From: Pedobacter sp. SYSU D00535
GTDB taxonomy: Bacteria > Bacteroidota > Bacteroidia > Sphingobacteriales > Sphingobacteriaceae
Direction: 5' to 3'
Length of the DNA: 64,000 nucleotides
Assembly (NCBI RefSeq): GCF_017355855.1
Contig: NZ_JAFEWD010000002.1
Coordinates: forward strand, 124,001 to 188,000
A program made the position numbers and the translations under genes. Numbering within the stretch: the first letter of the stretch is position 1; each line of letters opens with the position of its first letter. Below are positions 32,092-41,815 of this stretch, one piece after another. A model generated the notes under the pieces. It was given only the letters and a program-made list of their open reading frames with translations. It was not told the origin of the DNA and did not search any database.

Positions 32092-32643
32092 TCAATCCTG
32101 ACTATTAGCGCCTTGATCGAAAAAGCTAAATGAGGAGTAGCCGTATTTTCGTTGCTCCCTGAAATTAGGATGATCGTCTAGTTTTTTCGTAGTGGGATGT
32201 TCGACGATCAAAAGCCCTTCGGCGCTTAGCAGCTTGCGTTTAAATACCAGCTCGGGAATCAAGGGGATTTGAGGTAAATCATAGGGAGGATCCGCAAATA
32301 TCAGATCGAAAACATCTGTTTCACTTTCCAGAAACTTAAAAACGTCCGCTTTTTTTGCCTTAATGGCTTCCAGCTTTAGTTCTTTCGCCGTATTTTTCAG
32401 GTAATTGTAACAGCCGAAGGTTCTGTCTACCGCAATTACCTCCGGTACACCCCGGGATGCAAACTCGAAAGATAAGTTGCCGGTCCCGCTAAAGAGATCC
32501 AGCACCTTCAAATTTTCGAAATCGTACTGATTTCCTAATATGTTGAACAGTGCCTCTTTTGCCAGGTCCGTTGTGGGCCGAACTGGTAAATTCGACGGAG
32601 GATTCAATCGGAGTCCCTTTAGCTTACCGCCAATTATTCGCAT
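32092..32643 (-). CDS. rsmD: 16S rRNA (guanine-N2) methyltransferase RsmD
   Basis: 183 residues. RIIGGKLKGLRLNPPSNLPV at the start, the SAM-binding LDLFSGTGNLSFEFASRGVP (motif I), and the catalytic FADPPYDLP are all present, as in E. coli RsmD that methylates G966 of 16S rRNA. A complete, ordinary gene. It overlaps the upstream DUF3822 gene by ten bases, an arrangement that I know from other Bacteroidetes. Confidence 0.93.
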   Translation of the reverse strand: MRIIGGKLKGLRLNPPSNLPVRPTTDLAKEALFNILGNQYDFENLKVLDLFSGTGNLSFEFASRGVPEVIAVDRTFGCYNYLKNTAKELKLEAIKAKKADVFKFLESETDVFDLIFADPPYDLPQIPLIPELVFKRKLLSAEGLLIVEHPTTKKLDDHPNFREQRKYGYSSFSFFDQGANSQD

Positions 32644-33464
32644 AGACTTAAGCTAAAAAGCGAGAAAAACCGGTGTGAAGGAAGACTCTTAAAAGTTTCC
32701 GGAATACCTGTTACCTGCCTGCAATCTCCAAAGTGAATGGTACTGAAATATTTTTTAATTCTGCGATGGTTTTCACTACCTCTTTCTATTTCACCCATCA
32801 ACACAATAGGCGTCAGCTCAGCTTGCAATTGCAGTTGTTCCATCAAAAAGAGTAAATAATAGTTGAAATCATCAGGTGTTTCAATCTGAAAAGTGTTGTA
32901 GAACACCAACCCTTTCTCTGATAGTAGCAGGGCTTCAAAGCTTGTTGCATTAAAATTCAGGATGAGATGGTGACCCGGGTAAGTTTTCAAAGAGCCCGTA
33001 ATCAGCGGATCAGCCTGAGAGTAAAATTGGGCAGCCGGTAAGTGTTTTTTTACCGTTGCCTGCAGATCCGCCGGCAACGCAAAGATATTTCTCATCTGTG
33101 CCTCTTTCACCAGCCTGCTTTCTGCCTGTATTTCTCCTGCTCCAAGTAAAGTAGCGTAATTGTTCAACTCTGACTCCTGAAACAGCATCTCCGGTATAAA
33201 GGTGAACTGACTTGTCTCCAGGGTCACCTTGACGTTAGCGTAGTTCGAGTTGATATAGGGGTAGGCGGCCTCAACTTCATCCAGCACCACTTCAGCTGAC
33301 TTTGCTGAATTGGAGCTGAACAGCACTACCGCACGTTTGGTGGCGTTGTCAATAACAGCAAAAGAAACCTGGTAAGTGCTGATTCTAACTAACAAATCAC
33401 AGTTGAGCGAGTTGCTCCAACTGTAGTTTTGATCCTTTAGATGAAGTATACCGTTATCGTTCAT
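32634..33464 (-). CDS. DUF3822 family protein
   Basis: 276 residues. The family is recognised by its place directly before rsmD in Bacteroidetes and by the alternating beta/helix pattern (LLVRISTYQVSFAVIDNATK, then ILNFNATSFEALLLSEKGLV). The fold appears actin/ASKHA-like with two halves; no catalytic motif is obvious. Role unknown. On the minus strand TAGTTTTG (33470-33477), a full match to TAnnTTTG, lies five bases before ATG 33464, so the transcript may be nearly leaderless. Confidence 0.78.
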   Translation of the reverse strand: MNDNGILHLKDQNYSWSNSLNCDLLVRISTYQVSFAVIDNATKRAVVLFSSNSAKSAEVVLDEVEAAYPYINSNYANVKVTLETSQFTFIPEMLFQESELNNYATLLGAGEIQAESRLVKEAQMRNIFALPADLQATVKKHLPAAQFYSQADPLITGSLKTYPGHHLILNFNATSFEALLLSEKGLVFYNTFQIETPDDFNYYLLFLMEQLQLQAELTPIVLMGEIERGSENHRRIKKYFSTIHFGDCRQVTGIPETFKSLPSHRFFSLFSLSLCE

Positions 33465-33512
33465 TAAAGCAAAACTAATTATTTTGATGGTAAATGCGCA
33501 TTTTTACACTTT

Positions 33513-34919
33513 ATGAATGTGGTAGATTTATTGCGGAGCCATTTTCCTGTTAGCCCTACGGCACAACAGCAGCAAGTGTTCAGACAACTGCAGGAGTTTC
33601 TGCTTTCGCAGGATAAACAGGAGTGCTTTGTGTTAAAAGGTTATGCCGGAACAGGTAAAACGACCATTATTGCCACCCTGGTTAAGATATTACCGCGCCT
33701 CAAAATGAAGTCCGCTTTGCTTGCCCCGACAGGTCGTGCAGCAAAAGTGATTTCCAGCTACTCGGGTAAGAAAGCTTACACCATCCACAAATACATCTAC
33801 AGGAAGAAATCTGCAGTGGATCTGGATATGAGCTTTGTGCTAGCGGAGAATATTGCGGAAAACACCCTTTTCATTGTAGATGAAGCATCTATGGTAGCCA
33901 GTCAGGCTGGCGACTTTGGCCGCAATGGTTTGCTGCAGGATCTGATGGAATACGTGTACAACGGTAAAAACTGCAAACTGATGTTTGTGGGCGATACAGC
34001 GCAGCTACCGCCGGTAGGCTCAGAGGAAAGCCCTGCATTGGACCCTAAGTTCCTCCAAAGTTATTTCTCGCTGAAAGTCCATCACACCGAAATGACCGAC
34101 GTGGTTCGCCAGGAAAAGCAGTCGGGTATCCTCTTAAATGCTACCTACATTCGTGACCTCATCCGGGGAGAAAGAGAGGAGTTTCCGAAGCTGAAAGTAG
34201 CTGGTTTCCCTGATATTTACCGAATGACGGGTGAGCGACTATCGGAGGGATTGCAGTACGCCTACGACAAGTTCGGTATGGAGAACACGCTGGTGATCTG
34301 CCGGTCTAACAAAAACGCAAACAACTATAACCTGCAAATACGAAACCGGATCCTGTACAGGGAGGAAGAGTTAACAGGTGGAGATTTCCTGATGGTGGTG
34401 AAGAATAACTATTTCTGGATGCAGAAGGAGGAGAGCTCCAACGCCTTCATTGCAAATGGCGATATCGCTAAAGTGCGGAAGATGCGCAACATTCAGGAGA
34501 TCTACGGATTCCGCTTTGCGGATGTTGTCCTCGAATTTCTTGATTACCCGGACGATGAGCCGCTTTCCTGCAAGGTGATGCTCGATACGATCTATTCGGA
34601 GGGGCCGGGACTTCCTCAGGAAGATCAGCGCCGTTTTTTCGATGCAGTGATGCAAGACTATCTCGATATCCCCGACAGAAAAAAGCGAATGGAAGAACTG
34701 AAGCTGAACCCCTACTATAATGCCTTACAAGTGAAGTTTGCGTATGCGGTTACTTGTCACAAGGCCCAGGGCGGACAATGGGATGCTGTTTTTGTGGATC
34801 AGGGATACCTTACCGAAGAGATGCTGAATGTAGATTTCCTGAGATGGATGTATACAGCCGTAACACGATCGGTGAAGCAGCTGTTCCTGGTAAATTTCAG
34901 CAAAGAGTTTTTTAGTTAA
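33513..34919 (+). CDS. RecD-like AAA ATPase / DNA helicase
   Basis: 468 residues, superfamily 1 helicase of the RecD/TraA-like group. Walker A: KGYAGTGKTTIIATL (about residues 42-56). Motif Ia: LAPTGRAAKVISSYSGK. Walker B: FIVDEASMVAS. Motif III: MFVGDTAQLPPVGSEESPAL. C-terminal UvrD_C_2 part: AVTCHKAQGGQWDAVFVDQG and YTAVTRS. It is a stand-alone protein (no recB or recC nearby), so it is not classical exonuclease V; recombination or repair is the general expectation. The stop overlaps the convergent kinase by eight bases. Confidence 0.88.
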   Translation: MNVVDLLRSHFPVSPTAQQQQVFRQLQEFLLSQDKQECFVLKGYAGTGKTTIIATLVKILPRLKMKSALLAPTGRAAKVISSYSGKKAYTIHKYIYRKKSAVDLDMSFVLAENIAENTLFIVDEASMVASQAGDFGRNGLLQDLMEYVYNGKNCKLMFVGDTAQLPPVGSEESPALDPKFLQSYFSLKVHHTEMTDVVRQEKQSGILLNATYIRDLIRGEREEFPKLKVAGFPDIYRMTGERLSEGLQYAYDKFGMENTLVICRSNKNANNYNLQIRNRILYREEELTGGDFLMVVKNNYFWMQKEESSNAFIANGDIAKVRKMRNIQEIYGFRFADVVLEFLDYPDDEPLSCKVMLDTIYSEGPGLPQEDQRRFFDAVMQDYLDIPDRKKRMEELKLNPYYNALQVKFAYAVTCHKAQGGQWDAVFVDQGYLTEEMLNVDFLRWMYTAVTRSVKQLFLVNFSKEFFS

Positions 34920-36294
34920 AACTGATGGTAAACGTGGTACCGACGTCGGGAGTACTTTCTATTTCGATGTTTCCACCCATTGCTACAATTTGCGCTTTGG
35001 TGATATAGAGACCTACTCCTTTACTATCATTGTTGCCATGGAAAGTCTGGTAGATGCCAAAAAGGTTCTCGCTGTGTTTGCTCAGGTCGATACCCAGCCC
35101 GTTATCCTTCACTTCCATAAAGACCTTCTCGTTACGCCGATAGGTACGTACGGAAATCTCCGGTCTTCTTCCGGGACTTCTGTATTTGATGGCGTTAGAA
35201 AGTAGATTTTGCATGATGCTTTCCAGATAACTTTTCGGGTAGCGGATATGTGGCGCCTCTGAAAAGTCGTAGTCCAGCTTTGCGTGCGATTTTTTAATAT
35301 CCGCTGAAAGGTTCTTTACTGCACTATTGTAAATCTGCTTAAAGTTCAGTTCCTCATGTACCGCATACGATTCATGCTTACTCCGCAGCATCTCAATAAG
35401 ATCATCAAGTTTGACGATCAGGTTATCAGACACCTCCCGGATGATCTCCATAAGTCCCGCTTTCTCCTCTTCGTCTTTCGCTTCTTCATACAGCTGCAGC
35501 AAGGCAATCATGTTCACGCCGGGCGAGCGAAGATCGTGAGAGGCTACGTAGGCAAAGCGTTCCAGCTCGTTATTCTGCTTGATCAAATCCTGACTTAAAC
35601 TTTGGAGCTCGTTTTTTTGACTTTCCAGCCGTTTGTTTTTGTCTTCCACTTCCCTGAATAGTTCAGAAATCTTCTCCTGGTTTTGTACGATACTCACCAG
35701 CGCTGATATCACGATAAGCAGTAACAGCCAGTTGCTCACCACCGAGAATATTTGGATGCGCTTGGTTTGTTTTTCTATCGACTCATGGTTCCTCAGCAAT
35801 CGGGTATTTTCAATTTGTGTTATCCTGCTGAGCACTTTTTCAATATTCTCCATCATCATCCGCCCCTCATTGCTTTCGATGATCGCCCGGGCCTGGGATG
35901 GTTGACCGTTTTTTTGCAGATCGATAGTTTGTGCTATAAGCGCTCTTTTAAGCTTTATTAGTCGGCTTAAGCTATCCAGGTTTGCCTGTTCTTCCTCGCG
36001 TTCACCAAGGCTTGTGAAAAGAGACAGATACAGGTCATCTATTCTCAGAGATGCACCTTCGTAGGGCTTAAGATAGCTGGTATCGGAGGTTAAAAGGTAG
36101 GCTCGCTGGCTGCTTTCAGCGGTTCTCAGTGCAGCAAGCAGGCTCTGTGCAGTTTCTACAATTTCATATGTTTCCCTGCCTGCGGCGTAGCTGCGGGCAT
36201 TTCTGGATGATTGCAGCAGGAAAAAGACAGTGTTTACCACAATGATTAAAATTGTAGCCCCAATCAGGTAATATATGTGTTGGGAATTTTTCAT
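34912..36294 (-). CDS. CHASE3-type membrane histidine kinase
   Basis: 460 residues. TM1 YYLIGATILIIVVNTVFFLL, an extracytoplasmic CHASE3 helical domain (about 35-180, with QSLLAALRTAESSQRAYLLT), TM2 (VVSNWLLLLIVISALVSIV), a coiled-coil (about 208-245), HisKA with phospho-acceptor His253 in VASHDLRSPG, and HATPase_c (NLLSNAIKYRSPG, DNGLGIDLSK, KGVGLYITKAQIVAMGG). No receiver domain and no cognate regulator adjacent. The stop overlaps the RecD-like gene by eight bases, tail to tail. Confidence 0.9.
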   Translation of the reverse strand: MKNSQHIYYLIGATILIIVVNTVFFLLQSSRNARSYAAGRETYEIVETAQSLLAALRTAESSQRAYLLTSDTSYLKPYEGASLRIDDLYLSLFTSLGEREEEQANLDSLSRLIKLKRALIAQTIDLQKNGQPSQARAIIESNEGRMMMENIEKVLSRITQIENTRLLRNHESIEKQTKRIQIFSVVSNWLLLLIVISALVSIVQNQEKISELFREVEDKNKRLESQKNELQSLSQDLIKQNNELERFAYVASHDLRSPGVNMIALLQLYEEAKDEEEKAGLMEIIREVSDNLIVKLDDLIEMLRSKHESYAVHEELNFKQIYNSAVKNLSADIKKSHAKLDYDFSEAPHIRYPKSYLESIMQNLLSNAIKYRSPGRRPEISVRTYRRNEKVFMEVKDNGLGIDLSKHSENLFGIYQTFHGNNDSKGVGLYITKAQIVAMGGNIEIESTPDVGTTFTISFN

Positions 36295-36821
36295 CCTACT
36301 TTTAGCAGTCCTGAATTTTTTGCTTTAGCTTCTTTATCCAAAAAAACACACTTTACTAACTACAAATATTAATAAAAAAAATACAGGATCAGCGCCCATT
36401 ATGTCCGAAATTCGCAAAAGCGACCTAAACTCTTGTTTCCGAGCTCATTTAATTGGCTGTTTCCTGACGCTGTGTCCTTCAGCTTCGACAACAATTAAAT
36501 ACTTACTTTTGCGATTTCAAATATCAGTCTAGTGCAGCTTCAAGGACCGTTCCCTGTTGCTATAGCCTGAGTACAAAAAACAAACCGAATGGACTCCGAT
36601 CTTAAAAAGTTGCTTCGCGTAAGCTTATACATGGCTGTTGGCATTCTCATTATCTATTTTCTTTTTTCATACTTACTGCAGTAAGTGCAAAGGGAGCCCA
36701 CATGCGCCCAGAATCCGCCAACTTTTTGATGTTTAAAATCGTAGACGGTAGGAAAACCGCCTGCTTGATTAAATGTTATTATCTCTCTTTCTATACGAAT
36801 TATTAACCTCTCTTCCAAGGT
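36295..36821. other. 527-bp stretch with one small membrane frame
   Basis: Between two kinases. Apart from the 31-codon frame 36589-36684 I find no coding frame. AT-rich from 36360 to 36380. It should contain promoters of both the minus-strand CHASE3 kinase and the plus-strand PAS kinase. Confidence 0.45.
36589..36684 (+). CDS. Possible 31-residue single-pass membrane peptide
   Basis: Start ATG 36589, stop 36682-36684. A charged start (MDSDLKKLLR) is followed by a clean hydrophobic helix (VSLYMAVGILIIYFLF and SYLLQ). That is the classic layout of a small membrane protein. No ribosome site, so support is from amino-acid pattern only. Confidence 0.4.
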   Translation: MDSDLKKLLRVSLYMAVGILIIYFLFSYLLQ

Positions 36822-38750
36822 ATGATCGCTAACGACGCTAAGATGAGAAACGGTACTGCAACAGACTTTAAGCTTATTTTTCAATCGCTTCCCGGGAAGT
36901 TTCTGGTAGTCGGTTCTCAAGCTCCTTTTTTGGTGCTGGCCGCTAGCGATGAACTGTTGCAGTTCGTTGGGAGATATTCAGACGAGGTGGTAGGCAAGAG
37001 TATCCTGGATTTTTACCGGAACGCTACGGTAGAAGCCAACCTCGTGCAGTTGGAAGACAGCTGCCGGCGGGTAATGGAATACAAGAACGGGGAGAATAGA
37101 GTTTTTGCCAGGTACAAAATCGGTCGGTCTGGCGAAACGGTTGAACAGTTCTGCCAGGCAGAAAATAAACCAGTAGTTGACGAAAATGGCAAATTGTCGT
37201 TCATCATACATAGTATAACAGACCTCAATCGCCAGACGAATGTGAGCAGCAATAGCGAAAATGAGGATGAAGCGTTCAAGCAGCGGGCAAGGGAAGTTGG
37301 AGAAAAGAGAAGTACTGAGGCGATATGGGAAAGTGAGCGGAATCTTCGCAATTTAATCCTGCAGGCGCCAGTTGCCATTTGTATTTTCCGCGGCCCCGAC
37401 TATAAAGTGGAAATAGCGAATGACCTGATGCTGGAATCCTGGGATAAAAAGGCGGAGGAGGTGCTGAACAAGCCAGTTTATGAGGCATTGCCGGAAGCAA
37501 GAGGACAGGGCTTCGAGGATCTTTTGCACCGCGTGTATACCACAGGCGAAACCATCACCGCCTACGGAGTGGCAGGAACCCTAACGCGGAAAGGGGTAAA
37601 AGAGACTTATTACGTAAACCTGGTTTACCAGGCATTGAGGGAAGCGGACGGTACAATTTCGGGTATCATGATTGTGAACATCGACGTGACCGAACAAATT
37701 TTAACCCGCCGGAAGATAGAAGAGGCAGAAGAAAGGGCCAGGTTAGCTGTAGAAGCTGCCGAACTGGGAACTTACGAAGTTAATTTGCTTACCAATGAGC
37801 TGTTTGTATCCCCCCGGCTGGCTGCAATTTTTGATGTTGAAGAGAATGCCGACCGGGAACGGTTTGTGTCGGCAATCCACCCTGACGACCTTCCTATCCG
37901 TGCTAAGGCACACGAAAAGGCGACAGGGTCGGGTGTTTTGGAGTACGAAGCCCGCGTAATCAGAAAGGACAGGAGCACACGTTGGATCAGGGTAAAAGGA
38001 AGAGTGTATTACGATCAGGAGAACAGGGCATCGCGACTGATCGGTATGGTCCAGGATATCAACGCGGAAAAGGAGACGAATCGTCAACGGGACGATTTTA
38101 TCAGCCTCGTCAGTCACGAGTTAAAGACGCCGATTACCAGTTTAAAGGGCTATACCCAGCTGCTAAACAGGAAGTTTCGGGCACTCCAGGATGAGAAGTC
38201 CACCGCTATGCTTGAAAAAATGGACGAACAGGTGAAAAGACTGCACTATATAGTACAGGACCTGTTGGATGTGAGTCGCATTGAAAGCAATAAGATTAAA
38301 TTCCGGATGGAGGAATTTGCCTTCCACAGGCTAGTTGTGGAAACTATCGAAGAAGTTCAGCGAACCTCAGAAACCCACCGGATTGTGTTGCTACAGAATG
38401 AAGAAGCGACCATAAACGCCGATAAAGAACGGACTAGCCAGGTCCTGATCAATCTTCTTACTAATGCGCTTACTTATTCTCCGATGGGGAATGAAGTGGA
38501 AGTGTCCTCTTATCTGCAAAACGGCGAAGTCATTTGTGCGGTAAAAGACTATGGAGCAGGGATAGAGCCGTCAAAGCAGCGGAGGATTTTTGAACGATAT
38601 TACCAGGCCGGCGACACCAATAAGTACAACTCCGGACTGGGCCTTGGTCTGTTTATCTCCGCTGAAATTATTAAACGGCAGAACGGACGCATATGGGTAG
38701 AAAGCGAATCGGGGAGTGGAGCTACTTTCTACTTTAGTCTGCCGGTGTAA
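36822..38750 (+). CDS. PAS-PAS-PAS hybrid-free histidine kinase
   Basis: 642 residues, soluble. PAS1 about 30-125, PAS2 about 180-290 (LRNLILQAPVAICIFRGPD), PAS3 about 305-410 (ARLAVEAAELGTYEVNLLT) with WIRVKGRVYYDQ. HisKA with His432 in VSHELKTPITSL; HATPase_c: NLLTNALTYSP, DYGAGIEPSKQR, GLGLGLFISAEIIK. No receiver. Start ATG 36822; ATG 36843 is an alternative. Its stop abuts, tail to tail with one base between, that of a related PAS kinase (38752-40209) with a near-duplicate PAS. Confidence 0.9.
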   Translation: MIANDAKMRNGTATDFKLIFQSLPGKFLVVGSQAPFLVLAASDELLQFVGRYSDEVVGKSILDFYRNATVEANLVQLEDSCRRVMEYKNGENRVFARYKIGRSGETVEQFCQAENKPVVDENGKLSFIIHSITDLNRQTNVSSNSENEDEAFKQRAREVGEKRSTEAIWESERNLRNLILQAPVAICIFRGPDYKVEIANDLMLESWDKKAEEVLNKPVYEALPEARGQGFEDLLHRVYTTGETITAYGVAGTLTRKGVKETYYVNLVYQALREADGTISGIMIVNIDVTEQILTRRKIEEAEERARLAVEAAELGTYEVNLLTNELFVSPRLAAIFDVEENADRERFVSAIHPDDLPIRAKAHEKATGSGVLEYEARVIRKDRSTRWIRVKGRVYYDQENRASRLIGMVQDINAEKETNRQRDDFISLVSHELKTPITSLKGYTQLLNRKFRALQDEKSTAMLEKMDEQVKRLHYIVQDLLDVSRIESNKIKFRMEEFAFHRLVVETIEEVQRTSETHRIVLLQNEEATINADKERTSQVLINLLTNALTYSPMGNEVEVSSYLQNGEVICAVKDYGAGIEPSKQRRIFERYYQAGDTNKYNSGLGLGLFISAEIIKRQNGRIWVESESGSGATFYFSLPV

Positions 38751-38751
38751 T

Positions 38752-40209
38752 TCAGCCCTCTATGGGGAGGGTAAACCAAAATTTTGACCCCTTGCCCAAA
38801 CTGCTTTCTACTCCTATTTTTCCGCCATGTTTGGCGACAATCTCCTTGGAGATATAGAGGCCTAATCCGAGTCCTGAGATCTGGTGCCCGGAAGAATCTA
38901 CGCGGTAGTACCGCTGGAAAAGGTGTGGAAGTTTTTCTTCCGGAATGCCCTGTCCAAAATCTTCAACTGTGACCTTGGCAAATCCCTCTGATTTTTCGAT
39001 GTGGATGATGATTTTTCCGGACTGGGGACCGTATTTGACTGCATTGTTCACCAAATTTACGATCACCTGATCGATACGGTGGAAATCCGCATACACCTGC
39101 AGATGGAGATCGCCCTCCACAACAATCTGATGAGTACCCTCCATGCGCACGTGCTGGCAGCAGTCGTTGATCACTTTTGACAAGGCGAAAAACTCTTTAT
39201 TCAGCGTTAACTGTCCTTCATTCAGCTTCGTTACATTCAACAAATCTTCTATCAAATAAGTCAATTTGCTGATACTTGAAGAAGACTGCTTAACCAATCT
39301 TTCCAGCTTGTTGTTCGGGTCATTGGCGGTAAACCTTTCTATCAGTTGAATGGATGCCTTCAGGGAGGTTAGTGGTGTTTTTAGTTCATGGCTCGCAATG
39401 CCGATGAAGTCATCTTTCCTTTTTTGAGCCAGAGCCTGTTCCGTGACATCTGTGGCAACTGCCATCACTGCATTAATTACTCCGTCAGCGTCCCGTAACG
39501 GAGCGTATACAAAGTTCAGATAGGTAGTTTCAAGTTTGCCATTCCTGGGAAGATTTGCCGGACGCTCAAATGCACTGAACGATTCCCCACTATGATAGAC
39601 ACTGTGCAGAAGCTCCTCAAAGCCCTGTCCCCTTGCCTCTGGTAATCCTTCAAATATAGGTTTTCCTACAATCTCGTCTGTTGTTCCCCAAATTTCCAGC
39701 ATCATAGCATTGGCAATTTCGACTATGAATCCGGGGCCTTTAAGGATACAAATAGCTACGGGGGCCTGCATGATCATTCCCCTCAAGTTAGCTTGGCTGA
39801 TTTCGACCTGGCGTCTTGCCTCCACTAGTTCGGTCACATCTGTGGCTGTACATAACACGCCCCATATCGTTCCATCTGCTTCCTTTAGCGGCTGATAGGC
39901 GAACTTGAAATAATAGGTTTGTAAGATGCCGTGAGTTTGCAGATCTGCACGGTCTTGTTCTGTGTGATAGGATATCCCCGTTTCATATACCTTCCGCAAC
40001 AGTTCTGGAAAAGGCTGCTGAACTATTTCCGGAAGCGCTTCAATGAACGGCTTTCCGATAATTGAAGCGTCTTTTCCCCACACTTTAAGCGTTGCTTCAT
40101 TAGCGTATACAACTTTCAGATCGCTACCTGCACAAACGTAAATTGGGCTGGGAGACGAGTTGAATATAGTGAGGAGGTGTTTCTCGACAAGTGGTCTGTG
40201 ATTTTCCAA
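38752..40209 (-). CDS. PAS-PAS histidine kinase
   Basis: 485 residues, soluble. PAS1 about 8-125 (LLTIFNSSPSPIYVCAGSDL), PAS2 about 135-245 (LRGMIMQAPVAICILKGPGF, then LPEARGQGFEELLHSVYHSG), HisKA with His274 in IASHELKTPLTSLKA, HATPase_c with VNLVNNAVKYGP, EDFGQGIPEEKL, GLGLGLYISKEIV. The start is a TTG at 40209, since no ATG precedes the first PAS. Its PAS2 resembles PAS2 of the convergent kinase, so the two seem to come from a duplication. No regulator adjacent. Confidence 0.88.
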   Translation of the reverse strand: MENHRPLVEKHLLTIFNSSPSPIYVCAGSDLKVVYANEATLKVWGKDASIIGKPFIEALPEIVQQPFPELLRKVYETGISYHTEQDRADLQTHGILQTYYFKFAYQPLKEADGTIWGVLCTATDVTELVEARRQVEISQANLRGMIMQAPVAICILKGPGFIVEIANAMMLEIWGTTDEIVGKPIFEGLPEARGQGFEELLHSVYHSGESFSAFERPANLPRNGKLETTYLNFVYAPLRDADGVINAVMAVATDVTEQALAQKRKDDFIGIASHELKTPLTSLKASIQLIERFTANDPNNKLERLVKQSSSSISKLTYLIEDLLNVTKLNEGQLTLNKEFFALSKVINDCCQHVRMEGTHQIVVEGDLHLQVYADFHRIDQVIVNLVNNAVKYGPQSGKIIIHIEKSEGFAKVTVEDFGQGIPEEKLPHLFQRYYRVDSSGHQISGLGLGLYISKEIVAKHGGKIGVESSLGKGSKFWFTLPIEG

Positions 40210-40475
40210 GATTATCCTTTGTAATAACTGAAAAAAGAACCAATGTCGGCGGTGAAAGTTTGGGACAATATCGGACCGTTAGTTTCCAACTAGTTCAAAG
40301 ATTTCAAGCCACTTAGCGCAAAAGGCACCATCAAGCTGGTCAGGAATTTGAGTGCCCCTGGTCAGATTTTTATTTTTGAGCAAGTGTTGAGATGACACTC
40401 GCCTGTTCCGCGCATTATCCTACAGGCCATGGAAAACCGAACATCGTTTGAATCGTTTAACTTATCAAAAAAGTT

Positions 40476-40994
40476 ATGCTACTCCAATCGTTAATAGCTG
40501 AATTTGAGCATGAAGTAAGTAGTACGCGCAAACTATTGCAGGCGGTACCTGAAAAAGACCTTGCCTACAGACCTTCTCAAATTTCATGGACGATGGGTGA
40601 ACTGGCGCAGCACATCGCTACCATCTATTATTGGTATGTCGGTACCTTAACTATGGACGTTTACGATATGGCTGCCGATTCCCTTGAACGCGGAGCTCCG
40701 GAAGACATCCAGGCAACTCTTGATCTTTTTGAGCGGAACGTGGAAAAAGCCAGGGCTGCATTAAAATCAATAACTGAAGAAAGATTACAGGACCAATGGA
40801 CCATGAAGGTGGGAGAGCAGGTAGTGCTTGGCCCTATGCCACGTGGTACAGTAGCCCGCGGTTTTCTCTTCAATCATCTGTACCACCACCGCGGTGAGCT
40901 GATTGTTTACCTCCGGGCTACGGGAAATAAAGCTCCCGGTTTATATGGCCCTACTTACGAAGAATCTCAGGGAAAAATTGGGGAACAACCATAG
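40476..40994 (+). CDS. DinB-family putative metal-dependent hydrolase
   Basis: 172 residues, four-helix bundle of the DinB/YfiT type. The three metal-ligand histidines: His48 in ELAQHIATIYYW, and the HLYHHRGELIVYLRATG stretch near residues 137-153. Family members work in thiol (bacillithiol-like) or other transferase reactions, or are induced by DNA damage; the substrate is not known. The start is ATG 40476. It converges on the SGNH hydrolase; a hairpin lies between. Confidence 0.85.
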   Translation: MLLQSLIAEFEHEVSSTRKLLQAVPEKDLAYRPSQISWTMGELAQHIATIYYWYVGTLTMDVYDMAADSLERGAPEDIQATLDLFERNVEKARAALKSITEERLQDQWTMKVGEQVVLGPMPRGTVARGFLFNHLYHHRGELIVYLRATGNKAPGLYGPTYEESQGKIGEQP

Positions 40995-41006
40995 GATCTA
41001 TTGACC

Positions 41007-41036
41007 CTATCCGTCAGGGATAACTCTGATGGATAG
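41007..41036. terminator. Hairpin between convergent DinB and SGNH genes
   Basis: CTATCCGTCAG (41007-41017) and CTGATGGATAG (41026-41036) pair over 11 positions with one G-U, loop of eight. No clear T-run in either direction, so a weak terminator or simple mRNA stabiliser. Confidence 0.4.
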
Positions 41037-41047
41037 AGCACTTTGAT

Positions 41048-41815
41048 TTATCCTTTTACGGTCTCTAACCAGGCCTGCGCCATCAGGCGGTTTCCAGCGA
41101 TGGTAGGATGAACCCCGTCATACGTCCAGTACTCCCCGGGCGCCAACTGTTGCGCTTTATCGAAAACGCTTTGGTAGGGGATAAAGGCCGCACCGTATTG
41201 CTCCGCAACTTCCCGTGCCGCTTTGCGATAGTCGTTGAAAGCAGGAAACCAGGTCTCGTCTACGGCTTTAATGCCTGCCACAGCAAATGGTTCTCCGATG
41301 ATCAATTTCAAGTCGGGAATTTGTTGCCGGCTGCGGTCGAGGAGAGCACGGTAGTCGTTCCGGTATTTCTCCAGCGTGCCGGCGTAATTGCCCCTTTTCA
41401 TATGCCAAAAGTCGTTCACTCCAATAAGAATGCTGAGTACCGTAGGCTTCAACGCTAAGGCATCCGCTTCCCAGCGGTCTGCCAGCTGATATACTTTGTT
41501 TCCGCTGATACCCTTGTTGAAAATAGATAAAGTTTTGTCCGGATACTGCTGAAGCAGATCGGCGGCAGCCATAAAAGCATAGCCACTGCCCAGAGCGCTG
41601 GCGCTGTTCGCTTTCATATCATCCTTTTTCCGTCCGGCGTCGGTGATCGAATCCCCCTGAAACAGGATGATATCATTTTTCTTCAGCTGTACCCTCTTTG
41701 CTTTCTCGACGGCAAGGGCACTGCTGACAAGGCCAGGAATACTTAACGTTGCTAGACCTCCTATGGAGGCCTTCTTAATAAAGTCTCTTCGGCTGTTGTG
41801 CTCTTCGTGCTTCAT
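41048..41815 (-). CDS. SGNH/GDSL-family esterase, Tat-exported
   Basis: 255 residues. A twin-arginine signal (SRRDFIKKASIGGLA) and a hydrophobic h-region ending near residue 35 suggest export. SGNH blocks: block I GDSITDAGRKKDD with the catalytic Ser, block II Gly in NKGISGNKVYQLA, block III GVNDFW, block V DGVHPTIAGN with Asp and His. A periplasmic or outer-membrane esterase acting on acetylated glycans is the common role. Start ATG 41815. It is single in its transcription unit. Confidence 0.88.
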   Translation of the reverse strand: MKHEEHNSRRDFIKKASIGGLATLSIPGLVSSALAVEKAKRVQLKKNDIILFQGDSITDAGRKKDDMKANSASALGSGYAFMAAADLLQQYPDKTLSIFNKGISGNKVYQLADRWEADALALKPTVLSILIGVNDFWHMKRGNYAGTLEKYRNDYRALLDRSRQQIPDLKLIIGEPFAVAGIKAVDETWFPAFNDYRKAAREVAEQYGAAFIPYQSVFDKAQQLAPGEYWTYDGVHPTIAGNRLMAQAWLETVKG

